The notes under the pieces: model-generated | The model's input: the letters and a program-made list of their open reading frames with translations, nothing else | Told to the model about the DNA's origin: nothing | The model's database searches: none | Shown here: in pieces, positions 10,978 through 21,434 of the stretch | Position numbering within the stretch: the stretch's first letter is position 1 | How the letters are laid out: each line of letters begins with the position of its first letter | NCBI GenBank assembly: GCA_002973635.1 | Contig: CP027224.1 | Span: 5,320,001 to 5,384,000, forward strand | Source: Lysinibacillus sp. B2A1 | GTDB lineage: Bacteria; Bacillota; Bacilli; Bacillales_A; Planococcaceae | Length of the DNA: 64,000 nucleotides | Reading direction: 5' to 3' | Made by a program: the position numbers and the translations under genes

Positions 10978-11625
10978 TTAGGACATTTCCTCAAGGACTA
11001 AATGCTTCTCTAATTTACGCTTTACTCTTTGCAGTGCATTATCAATGGACTTTACATGGCGATTTAATTTAGCAGAAATCTCATGATAAGATTGCCCATC
11101 TAAGTATAAGGCTAGTACTTGTAATTCTAATTCACTTAAAATCTCACTCATCTTTTCTTCTAAATAGCCAAACTCTTCTCTATGAATCATCAATTCTTCT
11201 GGATCATCCATAATAGCGCCTGTTAACACATCCATTAACGTACGATCTGATTCTTCATCAAAAATTGGCTTGTCCAAGGACACATAAGAATTAAGCGGAA
11301 TATGCTTTTGTCTAGTTGCAGTTTTAATAGCTGTAATAATCTGCCTTGTAATACACAGCTCAGCAAATGCTCTAAAAGAAGCCAGCTTATCTCCTTTAAA
11401 ATCTCGTATCGCTTTATACAAGCCAATCATACCTTCTTGCACAATGTCTTCCTTATCTGCTCCAATTAAAAAATAGGATCTTGCCTTCGCTCTTACTAAT
11501 AAACGGTATTTCGTAATTAAATAATCTAACGCATCTGTATTACCTTGATGCACCATTTCAATAAGTTCTTCATCATTGAATCGTTCAAAATCTTGTGTCA
11601 CTTGTACAATGCTATTTTTAAACAT
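10978..11625 (-). CDS. sigH: RNA polymerase sigma-H factor
   Basis: 215 residues. Region 2 (YLITKYRLLVRAKARSYFL, then EDIVQEGMIGLYKAIRDF) and region 4 helix-turn-helix (LYLDGQSYHEISAKLNRHVK) are clear. Directs early sporulation and competence/stationary-phase promoters in Bacillales. ATG start with GAGGTGATACC upstream. Lies between rae1 and rpmG, the canonical place. Its presence supports a spore-forming relative. Confidence 0.95.
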   Translation of the reverse strand: MFKNSIVQVTQDFERFNDEELIEMVHQGNTDALDYLITKYRLLVRAKARSYFLIGADKEDIVQEGMIGLYKAIRDFKGDKLASFRAFAELCITRQIITAIKTATRQKHIPLNSYVSLDKPIFDEESDRTLMDVLTGAIMDDPEELMIHREEFGYLEEKMSEILSELELQVLALYLDGQSYHEISAKLNRHVKSIDNALQRVKRKLEKHLVLEEMS

Positions 11626-11693
11626 GGTATCACCTCAGCCACAACAGATAATTAGGAACAGTATAACGGAATTGGAAAATATGCGTCAATCAA

Positions 11694-12206
11694 TCATTTC
11701 AAGCCACGTCGCCATTTTTCAAAGGCTAATGCCACATCTGGCTTTAACTCTATACGAGAAGGTGGCTTGCTATCTTGTTTCCGCTTCACATCATGTGAAA
11801 TTTTTTGTTGAATTATGCCCATATCAATCTCGAGCTCTCTTGCGGACTTTCGTAAAGCACCATTACCAAAAATAACGCTTTGCTCCGCCATATCAGAAGT
11901 TGCTACATAAATTTGAACATTTCTAGCTTTTAGTTCATGTGTCATTTTTTCAATACGCTCATCTGCTGTTTCGTTTTTCCGTGTATAAATGACTTCCACA
12001 TCATTTTCTATATAAGATTGCTCCACACCTGGTACAAGATGTGCGTCAAAAACAATAATGACACGCCATCCCATTGCTGCCTTATACTCGGCCATCAACT
12101 CACTCAATCTTCTACGCGCATCTGCAAAATTCGCATCACGTAATGGCCGCAGCTCCTTCCAAGCCCCAATCATATTATAGCCGTCAACAAGCAAAATGTT
12201 TTTCAT
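11694..12206 (-). CDS. rae1: NYN-domain ribosome-associated endoribonuclease Rae1 (YacP)
   Basis: 170 residues. PIN-like NYN fold: LLVDGYNMIGAW at the N-terminus supplies the first catalytic aspartate; VIIVFDAHLVPG and YVATSDMAEQ supply others. In B. subtilis this protein cleaves mRNA in the ribosomal A site. Separated from rlmB by only 2 bp and from sigH by 68 bp, so it is translated in the same operon. Confidence 0.88.
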   Translation of the reverse strand: MKNILLVDGYNMIGAWKELRPLRDANFADARRRLSELMAEYKAAMGWRVIIVFDAHLVPGVEQSYIENDVEVIYTRKNETADERIEKMTHELKARNVQIYVATSDMAEQSVIFGNGALRKSARELEIDMGIIQQKISHDVKRKQDSKPPSRIELKPDVALAFEKWRRGLK

Positions 12207-12208
12207 GC

Positions 12209-12961
12209 CTACTCAATCGCTTCTTGACGTTTACGATACACTTCGTACATTAAGAGTGCAGCAGCTACTGATGCATTTAGTGATGTGACATGCCCAACCA
12301 TTGGTAGATGGTACAAAAAGTCACATTTCTCTTTTAGCAGGCGACCCATTCCTTTGCCTTCACTACCAATAATAATCGCAAGCGGTAATGTAGCATCCAT
12401 TTTTCGATAGTCTGCAGAACCCTTTGCATCTGTACCAGCTATCCATACACCTCGTTCTTTAAGTTCATCGACTGTCTGAGCAAGGTTATTCACACGTACT
12501 ACAGGTACATGCTCAATAGCTCCTGTCGAAGCCTTTGCCACCACTGCCGTTAAGCTTACTGAACGACGCTTTGGTATGATAATCCCATGTGCTCCTATCG
12601 CATCCGCAGTTCGCATAATAGAACCTAGATTATGGGGGTCCTCCAGCTCATCTAATATTAAAAAAAATGGATCCTCCTGTTTTTTTACTGCTGCAGCAAA
12701 TAGATCCTCTAGCTCTGCATATTTATATGCTGCAACGGAGGCAACAATTCCTTGGTGATTAGCATCTGATAATTGATCGACCTTTTTTTTCGGGACAAAT
12801 TGAACAATGACACCACGTTCTCGCGCTAAATCAAGTAATTCATTTACACCTGATTTTTTCACACCTTCTGCAATCCATACTTTATTCATATCACGGCCTG
12901 AACGAAGTGCTTCTAACACTGGGTTTTTACCGGCAATTATTTCACCATTTTGCTCTACCAT
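12209..12961 (-). CDS. rlmB: 23S rRNA (guanosine-2'-O-)-methyltransferase, SpoU/TrmH family
   Basis: 250 residues. An N-terminal substrate-binding domain (AGKNPVLEALRSGRDMNKVW) is followed by the knotted SPOUT methyltransferase with LDELEDPHNLGSIMRTADA, IIGSEGKGM and SLNASVAAALLMYE motifs. Expected to methylate G2251-type positions of 23S rRNA. The start ATG overlaps the end of mrnC by one base, showing translational coupling. Confidence 0.92.
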   Translation of the reverse strand: MVEQNGEIIAGKNPVLEALRSGRDMNKVWIAEGVKKSGVNELLDLARERGVIVQFVPKKKVDQLSDANHQGIVASVAAYKYAELEDLFAAAVKKQEDPFFLILDELEDPHNLGSIMRTADAIGAHGIIIPKRRSVSLTAVVAKASTGAIEHVPVVRVNNLAQTVDELKERGVWIAGTDAKGSADYRKMDATLPLAIIIGSEGKGMGRLLKEKCDFLYHLPMVGHVTSLNASVAAALLMYEVYRKRQEAIE

Positions 12962-13401
12962 TATTTCGACACTCCTTTCGATTCCTCGATTATTTGAATA
13001 GCGTATGCAATGATTTCATAAACGCGTTCTAGTTCATTTAACAAATACAAACTTCCAAGCACAGCCTCAAAACCTGAGCTATTACGATAAGTTTGAACAT
13101 CTGTATTTTTTGGCACAGAGCCGGATTTGGCATTGCGTCCACGACGGAACACAGCCAATTCCTCCTCTGTTAAAAAGCTTTCCTCTATCATCCGATGAAC
13201 AATCATAGATTGCGCTTTTGCTGACACATAATGTGTCGCTTCTCTATGAAGCGTGTTTGGTTTGACACGGCCAGCGCGTAGTAAATGCTCACGAACCTTT
13301 TGTTCTAAAACAGCATCTCCCATATAGGCTAACGCTAGCGCATTCAATTGTTTAACATCTTCGTTACGGAGTTTATCCAAGTTACTTACCCTCGTTTCCA
13401 T
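12961..13401 (-). CDS. mrnC: Mini-ribonuclease III
   Basis: 146 residues, a catalytic RNase III domain without a dsRNA-binding domain. [19 protein letters not shown] carries the catalytic aspartate, and [19 protein letters not shown] followed by [12 protein letters not shown] carries the glutamates. In B. subtilis MrnC matures 23S rRNA ends. It overlaps the 3' end of cysS by 16 bp and shares one base with rlmB. Confidence 0.93.
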   Translation of the reverse strand: METRVSNLDKLRNEDVKQLNALALAYMGDAVLEQKVREHLLRAGRVKPNTLHREATHYVSAKAQSMIVHRMIEESFLTEEELAVFRRGRNAKSGSVPKNTDVQTYRNSSGFEAVLGSLYLLNELERVYEIIAYAIQIIEESKGVSK

Positions 13402-14786
13402 CTAGTTCCTTGTCGCGTATCTTCTAAAATGATACCTTGCGCTTGCAAATGGTCACGAATTTCATCTGAACGGGCAAAATCACGGTTTTTACGTGCCTCT
13501 ACACGCTCTTGTAAAAGTGCTTCAATTTCTTCATCTAACAGCTCTTCTTCTTTAGCAAACTCAATACCTAAGACGTCACCTAGCGCCTCAAAAGTTTCCA
13601 TAAAATGCGATAATACTTTTTCATTAGTGTTTGTTTCATTTAAATAAATATTAGCAATACGAGCTAATTCGAACAATACAGAAATACCATTGGCTGTATT
13701 AAAATCATCATTCATTGCTTCTTCAAAATGAGCTTTTTGTTCCTCAATTTTTTCAAGCCATTGTTCTGAATGATCACCTAAGCTAGCAGTAGCTGTTAAT
13801 CGATGCTTGATATTGTTGTAAGCAGTTAGGATTCGTTCTAATCCAGTTGCAGCAGCATCCACTAAATCTTTTGAAAAGTTGATCGGGTGACGATAGTGCA
13901 CAGAAAGCATAAAGAATCTTAAAATTTGTGGGTCAATTTGTTTGCGGATATCATTGACAAGTATAAAATTCCCTAGTGATTTGGACATCTTTTCATTGTC
14001 AATATTAATATACCCATTGTGCATCCAATAACGCGCAAATGTTTTATCATTATGAGCTTCAGATTGAGCAATTTCATTTTCGTGATGCGGGAATGTTAAA
14101 TCTTGGCCACCAGCATGAATATCAATTGTATCTCCCAGATGCTCTCTAGCCATTACAGAGCACTCTATATGCCAGCCAGGACGACCTTTTCCCCATGGAC
14201 TCTCCCAGTAAATTTCACCTGGTTTAACAGCTTTCCATAAAGCAAAATCTAATGCATCGTCTTTCTTCTCACCAGCTTCAATACGAGCACCGATTTTTAA
14301 ATCATCAACTGATTGATGGGACAATTTACCGTACCCATTAAATTTACGCGTTCGATAGTACACATCACCAGCAGACTCATAAGCATAACCCTTATCCATT
14401 AACACTTGAATGAATTCAATGATATCATCCATATGCTCAGTAACGCGTGGATGCACGTCAGCTTTTTTACAGCCTAATGCTGTAACATCCTCAAAGTACG
14501 CGTTAATAAAGCGCTCTGTTAATTCATGAACTTCTTCACCCAGCTCGTTAGCAGCATTTATAATTTTGTCATCTACATCTGTGAAATTTGATACAAACTT
14601 CACAGCATACCCTTTGTACTGAAAATATCGGCGTACTGTATCATAGACAATTACAGGTCGTGAATTCCCAATATGAATATAGTTATAAACCGTGGGACCA
14701 CAAACGTACATTTTCACTTTGCCTTCTTCTAGCGGTACGAAAGGTTCTTTTTGTCGTGTTAATGAGTTAAAGATTTGTATACTCAT
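13386..14786 (-). CDS. cysS: Cysteinyl-tRNA synthetase
   Basis: 466 residues from the ATG at 14786 ([16 protein letters not shown]) with AAAGGAGAG upstream; the open frame extends 25 codons further without family match. Class I signature [11 protein letters not shown] (HIGH) and KMSKSLGNF are both visible; the zinc ligands include the Cys of [10 protein letters not shown] and WHIECSVM. Charges tRNA-Cys. Co-transcribed with cysE, 38 bp away, behind the cysteine T-box, so the operon couples cysteine synthesis and tRNA charging to uncharged tRNA-Cys. Confidence 0.97.
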   Translation of the reverse strand: MSIQIFNSLTRQKEPFVPLEEGKVKMYVCGPTVYNYIHIGNSRPVIVYDTVRRYFQYKGYAVKFVSNFTDVDDKIINAANELGEEVHELTERFINAYFEDVTALGCKKADVHPRVTEHMDDIIEFIQVLMDKGYAYESAGDVYYRTRKFNGYGKLSHQSVDDLKIGARIEAGEKKDDALDFALWKAVKPGEIYWESPWGKGRPGWHIECSVMAREHLGDTIDIHAGGQDLTFPHHENEIAQSEAHNDKTFARYWMHNGYINIDNEKMSKSLGNFILVNDIRKQIDPQILRFFMLSVHYRHPINFSKDLVDAAATGLERILTAYNNIKHRLTATASLGDHSEQWLEKIEEQKAHFEEAMNDDFNTANGISVLFELARIANIYLNETNTNEKVLSHFMETFEALGDVLGIEFAKEEELLDEEIEALLQERVEARKNRDFARSDEIRDHLQAQGIILEDTRQGTRWKRG

Positions 14787-14824
14787 CGTGTTTCTCTCTC
14801 CTTTTGTAAGCGTTCGATCTCTTG

Positions 14825-15433
14825 TTACAAGGTAGCAATCTGCTTCTCGAAAACTTGACAACGTTCTTCTACTAGATCAGGTATATTTTGATGGTCAAGT
14901 TTTTTCTCTAGACGAATTCCATCCTTAATTACTATTTTACCAGGTATACCGACAACTGTAACATTTGGTGGCACTTCTTTTAAAACAACTGAGCCTGCGC
15001 CAATTTTACTATTTTCACCAATTGTAATCGAGCCTAATACTTTTGCGCCTGTTGCCACAAGTACATTATCCTCTAATGTCGGATGACGTTTTCCTTTTTC
15101 TTTACCTGTACCGCCTAAAGTCACACCTTGATATAAAGTTACATTATCGCCAATTTCACATGTTTCACCAATCACAACGCCCATCCCATGATCTATGAAG
15201 AAACGTCGACCAATCTTCGCCCCAGGATGAATTTCAATTCCAGTGAAGAAGCGACTAATTTGTGAAATGGCACGGGCTATAAAATAAAAACGCTTTTTAA
15301 AGAACCAGTGAGCAACTCGATGCGCCCAAGTAGCGTGCAGCCCCGAATATGTTAGCACAACTTCAAGCACACTGCGCGCAGCTGGATCATTTTCAAAAAT
15401 GGTTTCTACATCTTCCTTCATTCTTTTAAACAC
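14825..15433 (-). CDS. cysE: Serine O-acetyltransferase
   Basis: 202 residues. First committed step of cysteine synthesis: serine plus acetyl-CoA to O-acetylserine. Left-handed beta-helix hexapeptide repeats and the catalytic [18 protein letters not shown] segment are clear. GTG start (15431-15433) with AGGGGGG 7 nt upstream. First gene of the T-box-controlled cysE-cysS operon. A second, longer acetyltransferase lies at 18.1-19.0 kb. Confidence 0.96.
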   Translation of the reverse strand: MFKRMKEDVETIFENDPAARSVLEVVLTYSGLHATWAHRVAHWFFKKRFYFIARAISQISRFFTGIEIHPGAKIGRRFFIDHGMGVVIGETCEIGDNVTLYQGVTLGGTGKEKGKRHPTLEDNVLVATGAKVLGSITIGENSKIGAGSVVLKEVPPNVTVVGIPGKIVIKDGIRLEKKLDHQNIPDLVEERCQVFEKQIATL

Positions 15434-15607
15434 AAAAACCCCCCTTTTCTTTTTAATTTGCCTTGGACTTTGAAATACTGTGCTGATGTTGATTGCTCTA
15501 CAGAGTTAACTAGAAGAACAAACGCATTTTATATCAATTAAGCCCTAGCGTAATTGTAGCTGCCGCTATGCTTTCGATACAAAAAACATTTGCTGAATAA
15601 AGATAAA

Positions 15608-15893
15608 CAAAAAACGTCCCCATCATTCCCAAAAGGAATGACAGAGACGCTAAATTTAAATTGCGCGGTTCCACTCTGATTGAAGGCACAGCCCTCCACT
15701 CTGGACGTTCTGTAACGGGAACGAATCGATAAAGCCTACTATTGTTCAGCCTTATGCTCAAAGGTGCATTTCAGTTTTGCCTAGGCTCAGACCACTTTCA
15801 GCCGGTGATGGTCCTCTCTTTAGAGCATGCGTCACTTACTTCTCCTTATCAACGCTTTCTCAATGTAAATTCATTTTACAACGAACTAATAAA
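15608..15893 (-). ncRNA. T-box riboswitch, cysteine-specific
   Basis: Minus-strand leader between gltX and cysE. The T-box sequence AGAGTGGAACCGCG is at 15664-15677. The specifier codon reads TGC (Cys) at 15766-15768 in the GAAATGCACC context. The terminator (15609-15650: GTCATTCC/GGAATGA core, then GACGTTTTTTG) ends 175 bp before cysE. The T-box bulge TGGA fits the UCCA end of tRNA-Cys. Uncharged tRNA-Cys should stabilise the antiterminator and switch on cysE-cysS. Specifier, T-box and terminator agree with each other. Confidence 0.93.
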
Positions 15894-15911
15894 TTGTCAA
15901 TAAAATTCTAT

Positions 15912-17372
15912 TTATTGTGCAAATTTTTCTACGCGGTCAATTGCTTTCTCTTTACCAATTAAACAAATAGCATTCGGAAGCTCTGGGCCATGCGTTTCTC
16001 CAGTTGTGACAACGCGGATCGGCATAAATAAATTTTTACCCTTATGACCTGTCGCTTTTTGCACAGCTTTAATAGCAGCTTTTACTGCATCTGGTGTAAA
16101 TTCTTCTAACTCTTCAAGCTGTGACTTAAATGCTGCCATGACCTCAGGTACTTGCTCACCCGCTAAAACAGCTTTTGCTTCTTCATCATATTCAATATGA
16201 TCGTTAAAAAATAGGCTGGATAAATCTACTATTTCAGCACCAAAGCTCATTTGTTCATGGTACAGTGCAATTAAATCTGTTGCCCATGCATGTTGTTCTG
16301 GTGTCAACTCTTCTGCTAATAAGCCCGCTTTTTGTAAGTGAGGTAGAGATAATGCCACCACTTCTTCTAAAGATAATTTTTTAATGTATTGGTTATTCAT
16401 CCATGTAAGTTTTTGTTTATCAAACATAGACGGTGATTTTGATAGGCGTTTCTCATCAAAAATTTTAATAAATTCTTCTTTAGAGAAAATCTCTTCTTCC
16501 CCTTCTGGAGACCAGCCAAGTAATGCAAAGAAATTGAACATTGCCTCAGGAAGGTAGCCTAAATCTTTATATTGCGTTACGAATTGAATAATGGATTCAT
16601 CACGTTTTGATAATTTTTTACGATTTTCATTAATGATTAATGTCATATGGCCAAAGGTTGGATACTCCCAGCCAAATGCATCAAAAATCATCATTTGTTT
16701 TGGTGTGTTAGATAAATGCTCCTCACCACGGAAAACATGAGAGATTTCCATGAAGTGATCATCTAGAACCACAGCATAATTATATGTTGGAATACCGTTT
16801 GCTTTAACAATTACCCAGTCACCAATATCTTTTGATTCAAATGTAACTTGTCCACGTACTAAATCCTCAAACTCATAAGTTACATTCTCAGGTACACGCA
16901 TACGTATTGTATAAGTTTCACCAGCAGCCTCTTTAGCAGCAACTTCCTCTGCTGATAAATGACGACAAGTACCGTCATACGTTGGCGCAGCTACTCCTCG
17001 TGCCTTTTGCTCTTCACGAGATGCTTCTAATTTTTCAGAAGAACAGAAGCATTTATAAGCGACGCCCTGCTCTAAAAGCTTTTCAGCATGCTCTTTATAA
17101 ATATCAAGACGCTCCATTTGACGATAAGGTGCGTATGGTCCACCAATATCGATGGATTCATCGTATTCAATACCTAACCATTTTAGGTTATCTAGCTGAG
17201 ATGCTTCTCCGCCCTCTACATTACGCTCAATATCTGTATCCTCAATACGTACGATGAATTTACCGTTATGATGTTTTGCATATAAATAATTGAATAACGC
17301 TGTACGCGCTCCACCGATATGTAAGTAACCAGTAGGGGATGGCGCGTAACGAACACGAACTTCTTTCGCCAT
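15912..17372 (-). CDS. gltX: Glutamyl-tRNA synthetase (probably non-discriminating)
   Basis: 486 residues. [19 protein letters not shown] carries the HIGH motif and [10 protein letters not shown] the KMSKS equivalent. In Bacillales this enzyme also charges tRNA-Gln with glutamate for later amidation; that is family knowledge. It lies upstream of the T-box, so it is outside the cysteine control. Start ATG with TAGGAGG upstream. Confidence 0.96.
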   Translation of the reverse strand: MAKEVRVRYAPSPTGYLHIGGARTALFNYLYAKHHNGKFIVRIEDTDIERNVEGGEASQLDNLKWLGIEYDESIDIGGPYAPYRQMERLDIYKEHAEKLLEQGVAYKCFCSSEKLEASREEQKARGVAAPTYDGTCRHLSAEEVAAKEAAGETYTIRMRVPENVTYEFEDLVRGQVTFESKDIGDWVIVKANGIPTYNYAVVLDDHFMEISHVFRGEEHLSNTPKQMMIFDAFGWEYPTFGHMTLIINENRKKLSKRDESIIQFVTQYKDLGYLPEAMFNFFALLGWSPEGEEEIFSKEEFIKIFDEKRLSKSPSMFDKQKLTWMNNQYIKKLSLEEVVALSLPHLQKAGLLAEELTPEQHAWATDLIALYHEQMSFGAEIVDLSSLFFNDHIEYDEEAKAVLAGEQVPEVMAAFKSQLEELEEFTPDAVKAAIKAVQKATGHKGKNLFMPIRVVTTGETHGPELPNAICLIGKEKAIDRVEKFAQ

Positions 17373-17462
17373 AATTAAAAGCCTCCTAAATTTTCGATCA
17401 AAAATTGACTTTGTTCATTTTACCACTCTGCTACAGGAAATAAAAGCGCTGATAGCCTGCTT

Positions 17463-17939
17463 TTACTTCTTAATCAATAGAATTGTCGCCATTGCGGCAA
17501 TCCCTTCCTCACGACCTGTAAAACCTAATCGTTCAGTTGTTGTCGCCTTGACATTAACTTGTGAAGGCTCTGCGTTCAACAATTCCGCAATACGATTTTG
17601 CATTTGCTCAATATACGGTGCCATTTTAGGTCGCTGCGCCATGATAGTGCAATCAACATTACCTAGAACATACCCTTTATCCTCAACAATTTTCCAGATG
17701 TGCTCTAATAATTTTGCTGAATCTGCATCTTTAAATGCAGGGTCTGTATCTGGAAAGTGTCGACCAATATCTCCTTCTCCAATAGCCCCTAATGCTGCAT
17801 CTGTTACAGTATGTAATAAAACATCTGCGTCAGAATGGCCTACTAGCCCTTTTTCATGAGGAATTGTTATACCTCCGATAATTAATGGACGTCCTTCTTC
17901 AAATGCGTGTACGTCAAATCCTTGTCCAACTCGAAACAT
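17463..17939 (-). CDS. ispF: 2-C-methyl-D-erythritol 2,4-cyclodiphosphate synthase
   Basis: 158 residues from the ATG at 17939 ([13 protein letters not shown]); a second ATG two codons earlier lies too close to the AGGAAG ribosome site. Metal ligands in GFDVHAF and the [10 protein letters not shown] motif are present. Fifth enzyme of the MEP isoprenoid route. Its usual partner ispD is 3.8 kb away rather than adjacent. A weak hairpin (TAAAAGC/GCTTTTA, 17444-17466) overlaps its end. Confidence 0.95.
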   Translation of the reverse strand: MFRVGQGFDVHAFEEGRPLIIGGITIPHEKGLVGHSDADVLLHTVTDAALGAIGEGDIGRHFPDTDPAFKDADSAKLLEHIWKIVEDKGYVLGNVDCTIMAQRPKMAPYIEQMQNRIAELLNAEPSQVNVKATTTERLGFTGREEGIAAMATILLIKK

Positions 17940-18036
17940 ATTCATCTTCCTTTAAATTAATATTTATCATTATCATATCAAAGTTTGCCAAAGGGTGTTT
18001 GAAAAGCGCTTTAATAATTATCCTCCTCTAGCAGTA

Positions 18037-18078
18037 ATGGGCAGTATAGAAAGCTATACTCCCTAGACTGCCCAACGT
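18037..18078. other. Hairpin between the EpsC-type gene and ispF
   Basis: GGGCAGTATAG (from 18041) pairs with CTATAC and, past a bulge, TGCCC (ending about 18073). A T-tract (GTTTTTT) follows only on the plus strand, where no gene ends, so its termination role is doubtful. Confidence 0.35.
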
Positions 18079-18081
18079 TTT

Positions 18082-19023
18082 TTAAATATGATACTCTATA
18101 TTTTTCATTTGACTATTGCTAATATTCGGTGATGGCTGTGAATTATAAACACGCGAATAAGGGGGAACAGAATGTGTTAGCCAAATATTGCTCCCTAAGA
18201 CGGAATCATGCCCAATCGTCGTCTCGCCCCCTAAAATCGTAGCACCAGCATAAATGACAACATTGTCCGCAATATTCGGATGACGCTTAATGCCCTTAAT
18301 CGGATTACCATTTTCATCTAACGGGAAGCTTAATGCACCTAATGTTACACCTTGATAAATTTTCACATTCTTTCCGATAGTACAAGTTTCACCTATGACG
18401 ACACCTGTTCCGTGGTCAATAAAGAATGATTCCCCTATGGTAGCCCCCGGATGAATATCGATACCAGTTAATCGATGCGCATATTCTGACATAATACGAG
18501 GTACAATTTGTACGCCCATCTCATATAGCTCATGCGCGATTCGGTGAATATAAACAGCCACAATAGATGGATAGCTTAACAAAATTTCTTCTGTGGAAAG
18601 AGCTGCTGGGTCACCATTATATGCCGCTTGAATATCTGTTTGTAAAACTTGGCGAATGGCAGGAAACCGATTAATCAAATCCATAACAATTTTATCTGCT
18701 TGTTCACGACAATACTTCTCGCAATTGGCAGGATCACGGTCCTCCATATTATAAAACAATACTTTTTCGATAATATCCCGTAATTCTAATGCTGTTTCAC
18801 GCAGCTTATTACTGCAAACTACATTCACCCTTGTTTCATCAATAGGCTTTGTCGTATAAATGCCCGGAAACAGTACTTCATGAAAATTATCTATTATTTT
18901 AAAAACACAATCTCGTCCAACAAAGCCTATTGAATTGTCAACGTCGATGTACTGTTTATTTATACTAGTTAATGAACCTGTAATTTCTGGAACCTTTTGA
19001 TTTAACCATTCATTTAATGACAC
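18082..19023 (-). CDS. Serine O-acetyltransferase, long EpsC-type
   Basis: 313 residues. An N-terminal helical extension of about 170 residues precedes the hexapeptide acetyltransferase domain with [19 protein letters not shown] and IYQGVTLGALSF. The domain matches serine acetyltransferases; the extension matches the long EpsC-like class rather than CysE. GAGGGGTG is 6 nt before the GTG at 19023; an earlier GTG at 19032 overlaps that site. Not preceded by a T-box, unlike cysE. Makes O-acetylserine, or acetylates another substrate; the genomic context does not say which. Interrupts the usual ispD-ispF pair. Confidence 0.85.
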   Translation of the reverse strand: MSLNEWLNQKVPEITGSLTSINKQYIDVDNSIGFVGRDCVFKIIDNFHEVLFPGIYTTKPIDETRVNVVCSNKLRETALELRDIIEKVLFYNMEDRDPANCEKYCREQADKIVMDLINRFPAIRQVLQTDIQAAYNGDPAALSTEEILLSYPSIVAVYIHRIAHELYEMGVQIVPRIMSEYAHRLTGIDIHPGATIGESFFIDHGTGVVIGETCTIGKNVKIYQGVTLGALSFPLDENGNPIKGIKRHPNIADNVVIYAGATILGGETTIGHDSVLGSNIWLTHSVPPYSRVYNSQPSPNISNSQMKNIEYHI

Positions 19024-19140
19024 AATAAACACCCCTCACATCTTTTTCATCTATTCTATTACCTTATTAAACATATATCCACTATTTCATTTTACACGTA
19101 AAAATCCCTTTCTTGATCGTTTTGAAGCTCTTAGTATACA

Positions 19141-19170
19141 AGGAGTCACGCTGACTCCACTCCAATCAAC
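19141..19170 (-). repeat. Short relic resembling the start of the terminator-element module
   Basis: On the minus strand GTTGATTGGAGTG followed by a stem and GTGACTCCTTG matches the opening of module 1 of the three elements at 49.8, 57.6 and 62.8 kb (there with a different stem). Only about 30 bp are kept; the rest of the module is absent. It also folds as GGAGTCA-GCG-TGACTCC. The rest of 19024-19541 holds no gene. Confidence 0.5.
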
Positions 19171-19339
19171 AAGTATTTTATTAAAATGTCATCCCTAACT
19201 TTTGATGATGATCCATATTATGTAATATATCCTGAGCACAAAAATGTCTTTTTCAAAGGGAATACTTAGACACAACGAAGGTTTTTCATCAAAATTTCAT
19301 CGAGTTCATTTTTCTTATTCACCAAAAAAAATAATTTAG

Positions 19340-19380
19340 ACAAAAAAAGAATCGCATTTAGCCAAATTGTCAAATGCGAT
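19340..19380 (-). terminator. Orphan terminator-like hairpin
   Basis: Minus strand ATCGCATTT pairs with AAATGCGAT around 12 nt and is followed by TCTTTTTTTG. No minus-strand gene ends just upstream of it, so it is either a leader attenuator of the EpsC-type gene 320 bp downstream or a remnant of a lost gene. Confidence 0.5.
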
Positions 19381-19541
19381 ATAACATATTTTTAAATAAG
19401 CACCCTATCGATTTTGGCAAATGACCTTTTTATCGTTTAAACATTATTGTGCAAAAAAATCCACACGTATCCTCCAATACTCTTCATACTATATACCTTT
19501 GCCCATCATTTTTGATATCCTTGTTCTAAAGGCATAACAAA

Positions 19542-21200
19542 ATGGGGGTTTCCATGAACATTAACACTTTCCAAAAACAATTCAACAAAACCATTTTAAA
19601 ACGTGGACTCGATTATTATACAAACGGCCTTGTAGAGGATATCGTACAAATTGACGAACATAATTGGCAAGCTGAAGTCGCTGGCTCATCTACATACATT
19701 GTCGATATACGCACGAATAAGAAAGGAGATATTTTATATGCTGATTGTGATTGCCCCTATGATGATGATTGCAAACATATCGCTGCCGCCTTATATGCAA
19801 TTCAGCATCAGCAGGGCACTACCTCAGTACAAACAACAGCCAAACCATCGCTTCAACAATTATTGCAATCACAAACGAAAGAACAATTAGTAGAAATCAT
19901 TATGAAAGTAGGGAAAAATCACCCTACCTTTATAAAAGAGTTGGAGATACTCATCACAGCACCGGATGATGCTTTAAATGCTGCTGAAAAGTTAATCGTA
20001 CATCATATCAATGCCGTCCAAGATCACCGCAGCGGTTTCATTCCATGGAACCAATCGTCTAAAGCATTACGGGGAGTCAAAACGATACAATGTCACATCG
20101 GAGAACACATCGAAAATGGTGAATATCTCACTGCCATTCAACTTAGCCTACTCTGTTTCCAACATACATTGGATGCTTTACACTATAGTGACGACTCGAA
20201 TGGTGATTTCGGTGATTCTATAGAAGAAAGCCTAGCATTTATTGAAGACGCCATTAGGGAGGGTGGAGATGTTTGGAATACAGAGCAGTATGAAACAGTG
20301 TATGAATTAATTATAAAAGAAGCGATGCATACAGATTTAGACGGCTGGCCGGACTGGCGTATATCCTTCCTCCAATCATGCATTCCTTTATGCCACGATG
20401 ATGCGATCGAAAAGAAATACGTTGCCCTCCTACATTCTCTTAGTACACAAGGAGATAGTTGGAGTGCTAATTATATGAATAAACAACTAAAAGAATTGCA
20501 ATTCCAAATAATATCCTCCAAATATAGCAACGAAGATGTGGAGAAGTTTTTAGAGCAAAATATAGAAGATGCAGGTATGCGTGAACGGGTTATTTTATCG
20601 GCTATAGAGCAAGGTGATTATGCAAAAGTATTGCAACTTTCTCAAGATGGTCAAAAACACAACCATGATTTCTCAGGAATCGTGAATAAATGGAAGCGCT
20701 ATGCCTTTACAGCGCATAAAGCATTAGATAATAAAGAAGATATGCACGAATTAGCCTTACAGTTATTGTTGGGCGGTGACAACGAATATTATGACGAATT
20801 CAAAAAACTCCATTCAGCACAGCAATGGTCAAAAACATTCAACCAACTACTAGAGCAATTAAAAAAGCACAATCCCTACTTTTATGCCACACTCATTGTA
20901 GAGGAAAAACAATACGCACACATTCTGGACTATTGCAAAGAACGACCAATGCGAATCGAACAGTACTATCCACATATTAGAGAGCATTATTACGAAGAAG
21001 TTTGCGCACTTTTCATCGATACCGTTACTTCAAGCGCAAAGCAAGCATCCGACCGCAGACGCTATCAAGAAGTTTGCCGTACTATTACAATCATGCGTAA
21101 AGCCGGCTATGTGCTCGAAGCAACCCAACTAATTGCAGATCTACTACAAACCTATCCAAAACGCCGTGCTTTTGTGGATGAATTGCGGAAGTTGAAGTGA
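19542..21200 (+). CDS. SWIM zinc-finger domain protein
   Basis: 552 residues (548 if the ATG at 19554 is used, which has GGGGG 6 nt upstream). The SWIM motif CxCx5CxH is at residues 69-79 (CDCPYDDDCKH), near the N-terminus. The rest is predicted helical, with repeated pairs that could form a TPR-like superhelix. SWIM domains bind DNA or protein partners; no enzyme motif is visible. The only plus-strand gene between ispF and ispD. Function unknown. Confidence 0.8.
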   Translation: MGVSMNINTFQKQFNKTILKRGLDYYTNGLVEDIVQIDEHNWQAEVAGSSTYIVDIRTNKKGDILYADCDCPYDDDCKHIAAALYAIQHQQGTTSVQTTAKPSLQQLLQSQTKEQLVEIIMKVGKNHPTFIKELEILITAPDDALNAAEKLIVHHINAVQDHRSGFIPWNQSSKALRGVKTIQCHIGEHIENGEYLTAIQLSLLCFQHTLDALHYSDDSNGDFGDSIEESLAFIEDAIREGGDVWNTEQYETVYELIIKEAMHTDLDGWPDWRISFLQSCIPLCHDDAIEKKYVALLHSLSTQGDSWSANYMNKQLKELQFQIISSKYSNEDVEKFLEQNIEDAGMRERVILSAIEQGDYAKVLQLSQDGQKHNHDFSGIVNKWKRYAFTAHKALDNKEDMHELALQLLLGGDNEYYDEFKKLHSAQQWSKTFNQLLEQLKKHNPYFYATLIVEEKQYAHILDYCKERPMRIEQYYPHIREHYYEEVCALFIDTVTSSAKQASDRRRYQEVCRTITIMRKAGYVLEATQLIADLLQTYPKRRAFVDELRKLK

Positions 21201-21381
21201 TGAGCAAGGACAACTTGCAAATAAAGAAGAGTAAACCACTAAAATAGAGTCTTTTTCTTTTTTTATAGGACTGTCGAGTGATCATAATGTGTAGGTGTTC
21301 CTGTTTTTCGTCTTAAATATAATTGGATAAACATAGCATAAAAGGGGCTTTATTCGACTAACACCCACCATCATAATTTTG

Positions 21382-21430
21382 GAAATAGCCACCTCACTAT
21401 GGCACAAGATGGCTATTTCTTTTTGTTTTG
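21382..21430 (+). terminator. Terminator downstream of the SWIM gene
   Basis: GAAATAGCCA pairs with TGGCTATTTC around about 18 nt, then TTTTTGTTTTG follows. It lies 180 bp after the SWIM gene stop. Confidence 0.75.
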
Positions 21431-21434
21431 ATGA

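Noticed and set aside
18037..18078. Riboswitch upstream of ispF
   Set aside because: Only a simple bulged hairpin; no recognisable aptamer core.
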